Below are positions 32,805-42,784 of a DNA stretch of 64,000 bases, one piece after another. The stretch lies in assembly GCA_022036555.1 (NCBI GenBank), contig CM039133.1:5521184-5585183 (forward strand). The letters are read 5' to 3'. How positions within the stretch are numbered: the stretch's first letter is position 1; each line of letters starts with the position of its first letter. The notes under the pieces were generated by a model, which was not told where the DNA came from, searched no databases, and saw nothing but the letters and a program-made list of their open reading frames with translations. A program made the translations under genes and the position numbers. This DNA comes from Microstegium vimineum. Lineage: Eukaryota; Streptophyta; Magnoliopsida; Poales; Poaceae.

Positions 32805-35800
32805 ATGGAGCGGTCATTATGGATGTATGAGTTGTCAAGACTAGATCCGTCATACTTATCAGAAGTGCATAAGTTTGTTGACGCTGCTAAGAACCATGCT
32901 CGGAGAACAAAGATGAAGCACATACATTGTCCATGCATAGACTGCAAAAATGTTGTTGTATTTGATGACACTCAAACAATCCTTTCTCATCTAGTCTGTC
33001 GGGGTTTATGAATGATTACTTGATTTGGACAAAGCATGGAGAGGGTAGTTCTGAGCATTATACAACGACAAACACTGTAGATATTGATGTTGATCTAAAT
33101 ATGCTTGTTGACGAGTTCCCGTTCATACACGAGACACAGCAACCTCTTCCTGATCATGGTGTTGATAGAGCACATGAATGTGATGAGGTCCTGTCAGATA
33201 TGGCTGCGGAAGATGCAGAATTGTTAGAGGCAATGTTGCATTGTCATTTAGATGACCCTTCAATGTTCTTCATGAAAGGTATGGATTCCCTGATGAATGC
33301 AGCAAAAGAGCCTTTGTATGATGAGTCTAAGGGTTGTACCCAAGAGTTCACGACACTACGGTCTGTGCTTAAGTTTTTGGTGGTCAAAGCTAGATATGGT
33401 TTGTCTGATGCTGGCTTTGATGCATTCTTGAGTATTATCGCAGACATGCTTCCAAATGAGAACAATGTGCCGACTAACACGTACTATGCAAAGAAGTTAA
33501 TCAGTCCGCTCACTATGGGTGTTGAGAGGATCCACGCATGTAGAAATCATTGTATCCTATATCGAGGTGATAAGTATAAGGACAAGATCAGTTGTCCAAA
33601 CTGCAGTGCAAGTAGGTACAAGACGAATAAAGACTTTCGAGAAAAAGAATGTGCTGCCTCCAAATGTAAAGGAAATAAGAGAAAGAAGACCCAACAGAGA
33701 GGAACAAAACCCCCCACAAGCAAGGAAAAAGATGAAGTAGACTATTATGCCCAGAAAAAAATTCCTGCTTTAGTGATGTGGTACCTTCCTATGGTTGATC
33801 GGTTGAGGTGTTTGTTCGCTAACCCAGAGGATGCCAAACTTATGACCTGGCATGCTTCAAATGAGCACAAAAATGATGGGAAGCTTCGTGATCCGGCTGA
33901 TGGCACGCAGTTGAGAGATTTCAATAACAACCATGAAGACTTTGCAAAGGAAACAAGAAATGTTAGATTTGCACTGAGTACTGATGGAATGAATCCATTT
34001 GCTGAGAGGAGCAGCACGCATAGCACATGGTCGGTGATCCTCATCATCTACAACCTTCCCCAATGGTTGATGCAAAAGCGATAGTACCTCATGCTAACCA
34101 TCCTTATCTCTGGACCTACACAACCTGGAGTGGACATGGATGTTTTCTTGGAGCCCTTAATGGAAGACATGAAGATGTTTTGGGAAACAGGTGTTCAAAT
34201 GTGGGACGAGTACTGCAAAGAATCTTTCACTCTGAGAGCGATTATTTTTGTTACGATCAACGATTACCCTGCTCTCTTCACATTATCAGGGCAGTTCAAG
34301 GGAAAGGTTGGTTGTGTATTTTGCATAGATGAAACCGCTTACGTGTCCCTCGATGCATCTAAGAAGATAGTGTACATGAGACACAGACGCTTGATATCGA
34401 AAGGACACAGGTACCGCCTTAAAAAGATGGCTAAGTACTTCGACAATAACGATGAACTACACTCTATTGCACCATCAGGTAACAGTAAAGGCCAAAGAGT
34501 TTTCCAAATAGTTAGCAACATCAATTTTGTTTTCGGGAAAAAGACAAAAGACGGAAAACCAAGAAAGAATGTCAAACCAACTCCAGGGGCTACATTCAAG
34601 AAGATGTCTATTTTCTTTGAGTATTTACCATATTGGAAAGAGTTAGATGTACGACATGCGATCGATGGTATGCACGTTCAGAAGAACGTGTTTGAATGTC
34701 TAATTGGCACATTGCTAGACATGAAGAGCAAGACAAAGGAAGGACTCAATTCACGTAAGGACATGGTATAGTTAGACATTAAAAAAGAACTTCACCCTGT
34801 TCTTCAAGAAAATGGGAAGTACCATCTTCCAGCAGCAAGCTACAACCTCAACATGGATGAGGACATGGTTGAGGAAGTTGAAAGTCCCATCTGGATTTTG
34901 CTCTAGCATACGGAGTACTGTGTCAATGAAAGACCTTACACTCACCAACTACAACTCACATGATTGTCATATCATGCTTACTACTTTCCTTCCGATTGTC
35001 ATCGGGGCTATAAATCCTTTGTTCGTAAAGATGGCAGTAACACGTCTGTGCTTCATTTTCAACAAGATCTCAGAAAAGGTGATTGACCGTGATGAGTTAG
35101 CAACTCTTCAGGAATTCGTAGTGGAGACAAGGTTATAGTTTGAGATGTGTTTCCCCCCAGCATTCTTTGATTCATGGTACACCTCGTTGTGCACTTGGTT
35201 CCTAAAATTGAGGCATTGGGTCCTATGTAATTGCATGAAATGTGGACTTATGAGTGTTTCATGGCAATATTAAATGGTTATGTTTCAACTCGTGCTCGCC
35301 CAGAGGCGTCTATGGTTGAGGGTATTTAACCGAAGAGGCCATTGAGTCCGGAGGTCCATTCTGCAATAGTGTCCTAAAAGATCAAGTTGCAATAGGTTTT
35401 CCTCCGTCACGACATGAGGGTAGGTTGTATGGAAGTGGGAGGATGGGACGAAAATCATTCATCCCGAAAGATTACAACATAGTCCTCGAGGCACATCACA
35501 GTATCCTGCATCAGCTCTCGATTATGGAGCCTTTGATCGAGGAACACTTAAATGAACTTCAGGAACATAATCCTGGGCACACGGATGATTGGGTAATGAA
35601 GGAACACAAGACTCGGTTCAACACATGGCTAAGGGAGAAGGATATTCCACGTGTGGAAACAATTGAGGAACAAACCATCAAAGGGTTGGCATCTGGACCC
35701 TCACGCCAGGTCACGACATGGCAAACCTATGACATTAATGGCTTCACATTCTGTACCAAGTACAAGGACATAAAGAGCATGGCACAAAACAATGGTGTTC

Positions 35801-36280
35801 GATGCGAGGCCATTGACTCTACGACAGGTGAGATTATTACATACTTTGGCATCTTTGTTGAGATATGGGAACTAGACAATGGTACATTCCAAATCCCCGT
35901 ATATAAATGTGAATGGGTTGAAGACAAACATGTCACAGTGGACAACTATGGGTTCAGAGTTCTTGATCTAAGTAAGCTAGCATACAAAGATGACCCGTGG
36001 ATAATGGCTAACCGTGTTGCACATGTTTTCTATGCTGAACAGATCCTTTCTCCTAATGACAAGAAAAGTACGAACCAACCAAAGCATGTAGTTTTTCCTA
36101 GAAAGCAACAAGCTATCGCAGTTGATGGTGTATCTGATCTGGAAGATTTCAACTAGTTTAGCAATATGTCTCTCTTTGTAGATCATCCAGTGAAGATAAG
36201 GAATGTTGAGCGAAGCATCCCACAGAATTCATTGCCTTGGGTTCGCCACGATGGACAAGGAAGAACAGTAGCAGCCTAGT
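32805..36280 (+). pseudogene. CACTA-1 TNPD-type transposase (broken)
   Basis: The plus-strand start is ATG 32805 (MERSLWMYELSRLDPSY), shared with CACTA-2. The N-terminal transposase-associated domain has the CPCIDCKN cysteine motif; then comes the Tnp2-type core (zinc-like CPNCSASRYK, MTWHASNEH, FALSTDGMNPF, LISGPTQPGVDMD, HAIDGMHVQKN). The DUF4218/DUF4216-like C-terminal parts follow (VKMAVTRLCFIFNKIS, AQNNGVRCEAIDSTTGE, DPWIMANRVAHVFYAEQI). Such proteins bind and cut the transposon ends. Breaks seen: a one-base loss at 33008 after CRG, a TAG at 34082, a TAG at 34769, frame changes near 34850 and 35140-35420, and a stop at 36154. The longest open stretch is 33008-34084. Compared with CACTA-2 it is collinear throughout. 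Confidence 0.9.
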
Positions 36281-36420
36281 TTATATTTGTCATGCATGTA
36301 ATGCATTTGTGGTACAATGTGTACCTTACAATGTCTACCATTCACTGTTTGTAAATGTGAGACTTTATGCTTATTCCACCTTTATGCTATCATTTTCTAT
36401 ATAGTCTATCATTTTCCACC

Positions 36421-36935
36421 TTTATTACTAACCCTAGAACCCTTGCTTAACTAACCCTAGACCCTAACTTAACTAACCCTAGATCCTAGCTTAACTAACC
36501 ATAAACCCTAGCTTAACTAACCATAGAACCCTAGCTTAACTAACCCTAGAACCTAGCTTAACTAACCATAAACCCTAGCTTAACTTACCCTAGACCCTAG
36601 CTTAACTAACCCACTAACCATAAACCCTAGCTTAACTAACCCTAGAACCTAGCTTAACTAACCCTAGACCCTAGCTTAACTAACCATAAACCCTAGCTTA
36701 ACTTACCCTAGACCCTAGCTTAACTAACCCACTAACCATAAACCCTAGCTTAACTAACCCTAGCTTAACTAACCCACTAACCATAAACCCTAGCTTAACT
36801 AACCCTAGAACCTAGCTTAACTAACCCTAGACCCTAGCTTAACTAACCATAAACCCTAGCTTAACTTACCCTAGACCCTAGCTTAACTAAACCACTAACC
36901 ATAAACCCTAGCTTAACTAACCCTAACTATAAATT
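36421..36935. repeat. Telomere-like minisatellite TAACCCTAGACCCTAGCTTAAC
   Basis: About 500 bp of degenerate tandem units built of (c)taaccctag, accctagcttaac and ccataaaccctag, with higher-order repeats of about 90-110 bp. The element CCCTA(A/G) recalls the plant telomere repeat CCCTAAA, but the array is irregular and internal to the transposon. Part of 60000-60560 in CACTA-2 has sparser aaccctaa motifs. Confidence 0.8.
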
Positions 36936-36974
36936 AACAATACATAAACAATACATAAACCCTAACTATATGCA

Positions 36975-37135
36975 AATCATTTCTACACACGGTTGTGTTA
37001 TGTGAACCGGTTGCGGTTCACATAACACAACCGTCTGTAGAAATGATTTCTACATGCGGTTCACATAACAAACCGCCTGTAGAAATGATTTCTCTACAGG
37101 CGGTTCACATAACAAACCACCTGTAGAAATCGTCC
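36975..37135. repeat. Internal subterminal-type array of CACTA-1
   Basis: Motifs gtagaaat, gcggttcacataac and inverse copies form hairpins (for example gttatgtgaaccgg with ccggttgcggttcacataac, 36998-37026). It resembles the terminal arrays of the same element but lies in the middle, directly before a TATA box. Confidence 0.75.
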
Positions 37136-37137
37136 CC

Positions 37138-37145
37138 TTATAAAG
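37138..37145 (+). promoter_or_regulatory. TATA box of the second CACTA-1 gene
   Basis: TTATAAAG follows the internal array and precedes a GC-rich leader (37150-37600) that contains a good donor (tctcggtaagtc, about 37310). This would be the promoter of the Transposase_24-type gene. Confidence 0.55.
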
Positions 37146-37993
37146 CCCGCGCTCTCAGCCTAAAACTTTCTAAGTCCCCTGGTGCCCGTAGATTTCAAAG
37201 AAGCGCTGTTAGGCTGCCCAAATTTCCCACGCCGCTGACTGAGCTCATCGCCGTGCCGCCTCCCCGCCGCTGAACCCTCTATCTCGACACGCCGGCGTCC
37301 TCCGCACTCTCGGTAAGTCGAGCGCCCCCTCTTCTTCTCTCTCTGTACGCGGCGGGGCAGTGCCGTGTGGTGGAGCGCGCACGGCTGGTGGCAGTGGTGC
37401 GGTGGTGGCGCCGCGCGTGGCGGTGGCGGTGGGGCTGGGCTGTGCAGGGCGGGGCGGCGCGCCGTGGCGGTGGCGGTGGGTGCCCGGCTAGGGAGATGCG
37501 GGGCGGCGCTCGAGGTTGAAGAAGACAGGGTGGGCCCACGGCTCCTGGGCCTCCTAGCACTGATGGGCTTGCACTGTGCTGGGCCAAGCAGGGCAAAGGT
37601 TTGGGAGAAATTTTCCTTTTTTCATTTTTGAAATACTTGCAAATATATGTACTTGAATTAAATGCTTATATAATTATAGCAAGGGAATACTTGTAAAAGA
37701 GTAGAGTAGAGTAGAGTAGTGTAGTGTAGAGTAGAGTAGAGTAGAAATGATAAGAGTAGAGTACTTATTGATGCTTATTTATGTTTAGTCATGCTTATTC
37801 ATGCTTATAGTATACTTGTATATACTAGTAGTGTACTTGTATGTATATACTTGTAGTAGTACTTATATAATAGTAGTGTACCACTCAAATCATAGAGTAA
37901 TTGTATGCTTATTTATGAATAGTAGCGTACTTGTATAGTTTTTCGCAAAAGGCATAGACTAATTATATAAATCTAATTGTATAGAATTTTACG
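37146..37993 (+). other. GC-rich leader and leader intron of the second CACTA-1 gene
   Basis: 37150-37600 is GC-rich with no sustained known frame. 37640-37980 is AT-rich with tagagtagagtag and ttatgcttat low-complexity runs, as expected for an intron. The coding start follows at 37994. Confidence 0.45.
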
Positions 37994-40220
37994 ATGAGTT
38001 CTCCACCCAAGGAGCAAGCAAAGGGGTCTGACCCCACGGAGCAAGCAAAGGGGTCCCACCCCACGGAGCAAGCAACGGGGTCCCACCCACAGAGCAAGCA
38101 CCGGGGTCCCACCCTATGGAGCAAGCAACGGGTCCCACCCCGCGGAGCAAGCAACAGGGTCCCAAGCAACGGGGCCCCGAGAATCTACTCCTGAATACTC
38201 GCATAGATCCTCGCATAGAGAGGATGGCCTGTCGTGAATATGAACGTGACCCTGATTACAATCCAGAAGTAGATGAGGTAATTTTCGCATATAGGATGTC
38301 ATGGTTGTACCTAATTTCATGGTTAGCCTGCCACAATGGATTAGCCTTCGTAATTTGATGAGTGTATGTTTTGACATGAATAGGAGGTGTTATCTGAGTT
38401 TAGAGAAATATTAACTCAAGATGAAATAGCACAAGAAGATGCACCGGAAACGACCGAGGCCACCACCACCTCCAATAGTTCAAGGAAAAGGAAGATGAGT
38501 GATCGGAAATGAGGTGACAGTGGAATGAATAGGTGGCCTGATGAGACATATAGAATCTCAGAAGTGAGCCCAAAAGGACAGCCCCTCGCTCCTGTGGCCG
38601 CCGTAGCTAAGTTTCGAAACACACTTGGTTTCGTAGTTAGGGACAATCTTGACGTCACAATCCAACATTGGAAAAATGTGTCAATAGATGTTAGGAACAT
38701 GCTTTGGGCCAAGATGTTGACAAGGTTTATTTTTCCTCGGGGCTCAGAAGCACTGGTAATGGAGTTTGCACTAAAGCAATGTGCGGTCATATGCCGCAAC
38801 AGGAGGTCCGAATTGAATACCAAGTTTGCATAGACTGGTTCAGACCCGACAAAAAAGTACAAGATTTCGGCCGGTCAGTGGGTGGTTTTCCTAGAGCAGA
38901 GGCAAGAAGCAGAATTCTTAGCTCGGAGCGAATCCAATTCCGCGCTCGCAAAAAAGAACAAGTACCCCCACCACTTAGGCTCTAGTGGTTACCAACGACA
39001 GATTCCAAAATGGAGAGAAGAAGAGGCTACCAAGAAGGCGGCAGGGTTGCCAGTGCTATCCGATAAACTTGGAGAAAGGACCACAAACTGGATAATGGCT
39101 CGGAAACCAATGCAAACCGAGATCGGTTTGTCCTTTCAAGACCTAGGTACCGATGAAGCACTTAAGAGAATATTAGCGGTAGCAGCAGAACATGAGAAAG
39201 GATTATTTAATCCACGAAGAGACATGGACATCCTAACTGCTGGCTTGGGTAACAAGGAGCATCCTGGTCGTGTTCGAGGAATATCTTCAAAAGAAGGATT
39301 GAAACAGGGATTCGGACCAGAGTGGTAAGGTGAGTACAGGAAGCGTGATCGATACAAAGAAGAGATGGTTTCGTATTTTAAGGAAGAGGCAAAAAAAGAC
39401 TTCCAAGAGATGATGTCCCAAATGTTGTCCAATCCTCCTCCTCAGTTGATGCAAAGATTGGCTAGTGCGGTGTCCGTTCAACAACATACGCCAGGTCAGG
39501 GTCCCGAGATGCAACTAGTCCCAACATCACAACACCTTGCGGTGCCACACAGTCTAGGAACGATTCCAAGCAGTGTTGCGTCAATGGGAAACAAGACTCA
39601 CTATGAAGTTGACGACATTGATATGCCCACGCCTTGCTCCCTCGTCATAAGATATGGTATTTCCAATCATCGTACAAGGGTAGTAGGCACTGGATTTGCG
39701 ATCCCAGGACGCAAGTATCATGGTGATGACATTCCAGACAACTACTGCAAGGTTGAAGTGGTGACGGTCGTCCAAGGATACGAAGATGACATGCTAGACA
39801 TTGCTGGTCCCGAGGGCATTGAGACACTCGGACAAGCTATCAAGAACTTCATCCTTTGGCCTCGACGAGATGTCCAATTGAGTGAGCCGCCAACACGACC
39901 ACTCACTCAGGGGTCGTCAGGTCCTTCACAATCTCTTCCAGACGCACCGTCACCACCCGACTAGTCGTCTCTTCCAGACCCACCATCACCACCTGCCCAA
40001 ACTCTTCCAGACCCACCATCCACCCACCTAGACTCTTCCAGACCCACCATCACCACCTGCCCAGTCTCTTCCACCATCACCATCACCCATCACAGGTCCA
40101 TCATTCAGTTCTCCACCTTGCCCAACACCTGAACCAAAGGACCCAGAACAAACAAAGGTGACTCCACCACAGCCAAAGAAGAAATTTCCAATACCCAAAT
40201 TGATATCCCCTGGGAGCCAA
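37994..40220 (+). pseudogene. CACTA-1 second gene: Transposase_24-type (Ptta/En/Spm) protein, broken
   Basis: The start is ATG 37994. The first exon runs to 38277 (DE|GTAATT) and encodes a repeated EQAKGSHPT-like N-terminus, then YERDPDYNPEVDE. The second opens at 38384 (EVLSEFREIL). It holds a basic stretch (SSRKRKMSDRK), then the region typical of Ptta/En/Spm accessory proteins: MLWAKMLTRFIFPRG, KKNKYPHHLGSSGYQRQIPKW, ERTTNWIMARK and LGNKEHPGRVRGISS. From 39365 it has a glutamine/proline-rich part (DDIDMPTPCSLVIRYGI, AIKNFILWPRRDVQL) ending in proline-rich repeats. Breaks: TGA at about 38510, TAG at about 38831, TAA at about 39326 and TAG at 39962. CACTA-2 carries the collinear gene at 42785-45030. 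Proteins of this type probably bind subterminal repeats; that is family inference. Confidence 0.8.
38005..38175 (+). repeat. Coding minisatellite GGAGCAAGCAAGGGGTCCCACCC-type
   Basis: Seven or so units of about 24-27 bp (gagcaagcaa(a/c)ggggtcccacccca) near the start of the second gene. They make the EQA-(K/T)GSHPT repeat, then lose frame. Confidence 0.8.
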
Positions 40221-41805
40221 AGAAAAAGAATAATGCTGGCGTGAGCAAATTTTTGGCAGGAATTGGACGTAAACGCACTACTCATACCCTTGACTTGGAT
40301 GAGCATGAGAAGTCAACCAAAAAGCCTGAGATAATTAGTGTAAATATCAGGAAGCCAATAAAGGAAGATTACGAAATGTTCCTGATTGTTATCACTCGGG
40401 GAGGCCACTACTACGGTGGGATAAATTGATCAAGATCCCTAGTGGTATAAAAAGGCTGCATGATTGGTACATGAGAGCAGCTTCTGTTGGCATTGACACC
40501 ATCAACGTGTCTATACCACCACATGTATTTGCAAGTGAAAGACAGACATGCATTATTACATTCGAGGACATGTGGTTGATGATGAACCTCAAGAGACTCG
40601 AGGTACAACTCATAACGTTGTATGCAGTGTAAGTATTACTCATACGAATAAATATGCATGTGTTTTTATTTGTGAGTTATATCCTTTCTAATTCCATATC
40701 TTACATGAACGTGCGCCTTGCAGAATGCAATATGAGGAGCAGTTCATGCGTTACGGTAACGATCCTCGTCACAGGGAAAATGAAAGGGTTGCGTATATGA
40801 ACCCAATAAAAATATGTGAAGAGCGGTGAATATTCAGAATCGGAGACGACGATAAAAATTTAAAGGGGTTAGAAGGTAAAGAACGAGAGGATATGAAAAA
40901 GAAGCTGAAGAAAAGGTTTGAATCTGAATACACCTTCTACCTGGCAACCTCATTGCTTATATATCAAGACAGAAAATGCATAATGGCCCATATAACTTTG
41001 GGTAAGTGTGAGTTTGCATAGTTCAAATTAATAATTTTAATACACACTTGCATCATAAATTTGCTTCGTGCAGAGACCACTGGATCTGCTTTGTTATTTA
41101 TCCTAGGCAAGGAAGGGTATTGGTATTAGACTCCGCAGATTATCCGACTAAGAGCTATGCAAAGTTCTTGAACAACCTGGAACTGTAAGTTGAGATATAT
41201 ATGCTTGCATACTTTTATTGATGAGAGAGTTTGAGAATAACATGGTGATTCTATTCGAGATTATAGGGCATATAGGTATTACAAATTAAAAAAAGGAAAG
41301 TGCGATAATCCAACGCAGCCATTGAACATATATCATCATTGGCCGGTACGTATGAAAAGTTATGAATACATATCATACATGATGTTGTAAGTATATACAT
41401 GACCACTTTCTTGTTATATAGTGCCACAAGCAACCACCTGGATCGGTCCTGTGTGGATTCTACGTGTGCGAGTTCATGAGGCAGAATGGACGATACATCA
41501 GGAGCCCTTCTAAGGTAATATAAGTAATAGTCATGATTTTAGTTCTCACATTAAAGTTACAAATGTATTGTCAAGTGTATATATTAATGTTTATAAACTT
41601 TCCTCTTAGGAAGCTGATCAACCAAAGGCAACTAACATGAGAGAACGTACTTTGTACGCCATAGTTGAGGACTTGTGCTCATTCATCATGAGAGATGTCA
41701 TTCCTCACGAAGGGAAATATCACGATGAGTCGGCCACCTTAAGTGACCCAAAGTATAGACCGCTCACAGAGATCAGTGGTCTACAACTTAGTCGAGATGA
41801 TTATT
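40221..41805 (+). pseudogene. Ulp1-like C48 cysteine peptidase region of CACTA-1
   Basis: Plus-strand exons continue the second gene: up to 40628 (FEDMWLMMNLKRLEVQLITLYAV), 40724 onward (MQYEEQFMRYGND ... EREDMKKKLKKRF), about 41074-41184 (DHWICFVIYPRQGRVLVLDS, NNLEL), about 41266-41345, about 41421-41516 (QPPGSVLCGFYVCEFMRQNG) and about 41611-41808 ending SRDDY-stop. The C48 triad is visible: His of DHW, Asp of VLDSAD, Gln and Cys of QPPGSVLCG. Ulp1 peptidases remove SUMO-like modifiers in the nucleus; CACTA and Mutator-like elements are known to carry such domains. Breaks: a stop at about 40432, a TGA at about 40829, and a lost base before NFGDHW near 40987. The catalytic residues themselves are intact. 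Confidence 0.75.
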
Positions 41806-42074
41806 AATTAGAGCCCTAGTGAAAACTTTCATGTATATATATAGTGTTTGTGAGCACTAGAGCACTAATGAGAACTTTGTTGTAAATACATTTACTTTAT
41901 GTTTGTGAGCATGAAACTTTGATGTTGTAAATAAGTGTGACTTTATGTTTATGAGCATGAAACCACTTGTATAAAATAGTTAAATACTATATGAGTATAA
42001 TTGAACATCATGGAATAGGTTTAGGGTAAAATATAGGATCTAATTTAAATTTAAAAATTGAAAAATTTGGTAAG

Positions 42075-42308
42075 AGGGGAACTATTTCCACAGGCGGCTG
42101 ACTTAAACAAACTGCCTGTGGAAATCTGTTTCCACAAGCGGCTCACTTAAACAAACCACATGTGGAAATCAATTTTCACAGGCGGTTCTCTTTAGTGAAC
42201 CGCATGTATAAATCGTCCATTTTTACTGGCCTTTCACGTAGGCGGTTACGAAAAACGACTGTAGAAATACGTTTACAACCGCCGCTATAGTACTGCTCTG
42301 TACTAGTG
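42075..42308. repeat. Right subterminal array and terminal repeat of CACTA-1
   Basis: Motifs tttccacaggcgg, aaccgcatgt and gtagaaatacg repeat up to the CACTAGTACAG terminus (complement, 42298-42308). Together with 31565-31905 it defines the element. Confidence 0.8.
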
Positions 42309-42411
42309 CGCCGCACCTAGGTTGGCAGCCAGGCAAATGCGCCGCCGCCGGCGGGTCGACGTTGGCGAGGACGACCCTGATGGCTGCGGCAGCCGAGAGG
42401 CACAACAAGAG
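42309..42411 (-). pseudogene. WAK gene piece 1: signal peptide and start of GUB_WAK
   Basis: The minus strand reads LLCLSAAAAIRVVLANVDPPAAAHLPGCQ, a hydrophobic leader followed by the beginning of the mature domain (CQPRCG), and then meets the CACTA-1 target site. WAKs are plasma-membrane receptor kinases whose GUB_WAK domain touches pectin. No ATG is found in this frame; TTG at 42408 or 42411 stands where a start would be expected, so start loss is possible. Joined with piece 2 the frame reads through CQPRCGDVDIPYPF without a gap. Confidence 0.8.
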
Positions 42412-42784
42412 AGAACAGAGGGAGGGATCAAGTAGAAGCTGTTGCCTCGAGTACCTGTGTTCCTCCTCGTCTTTGTCTCTAAGAAAAGAAGATGTTCCGG
42501 TGTAAGTATATATAGGATACGGAGCGGACTAAGTGGAGCTGACTGAATGAGCCGACCTCCTGGCGTAGGAGCCAAGCTGCGAGAGCTGCGGTGGAAAGCT
42601 TGCATGCATGCAGGTCCCGTCAAAAAGTAGCCAATCAGGTGGCAGCGTTGTGCGCTGCGGTCGCATATACAACTAGCGATTGTTTATCAGTATATATAGC
42701 ACTGTGCGCTGTTTCAGTGTAAGTAGTCGCTCTTTTAATAGGACGTCTTTCTCTCCTAAGAAAATTAAGTTAATAAGAGATTTA
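42412..42784 (-). other. WAK 5' leader and promoter stretch
   Basis: Minus-strand sequence upstream of the WAK leader peptide. A pyrimidine-rich leader (tcttcttttcttagag, cttgatccctccctctg) precedes the coding piece. No second gene is recognised. It ends at the truncated edge of CACTA-2. Confidence 0.45.
42504..42514 (-). promoter_or_regulatory. Probable TATA box of the WAK gene
   Basis: The minus strand reads CCTATATATACTTAC about 95 bp upstream of the leader-peptide codons, a normal spacing for a plant promoter with a short leader. Confidence 0.5.

Larger units (their letters stand above)
31565..42308 (+). mobile_element. Large CACTA transposon (CACTA-1) inserted in the WAK gene
   Basis: It is 10,744 bp with terminal repeats CACTAGTACAAAGCAG (left) and CACTAGTACAGAGCAG (right, complemented), 15 of 16 identical. 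The 3-bp target duplication CGC is perfect (31562-31564, 42309-42311). Plus-strand order: subterminal hairpin array, TATA box, TNPD-type transposase gene, telomere-like minisatellite, second subterminal-type array, TATA box, GC-rich leader, Transposase_24-type gene continuing to an Ulp1-like region, terminal array. Both genes have stops and frameshifts, so it is no longer autonomous although its ends look mobilisable. Confidence 0.92.

Noticed and set aside
36421..36935. Possible real telomere or chromosome end
   Set aside because: Units are irregular (CCCTAG mixed with CTTAACTAA) and the array is flanked by transposon genes.
38416..38862. 148-codon minus-strand ORF
   Set aside because: Antisense of the Transposase_24-type gene of CACTA-1.
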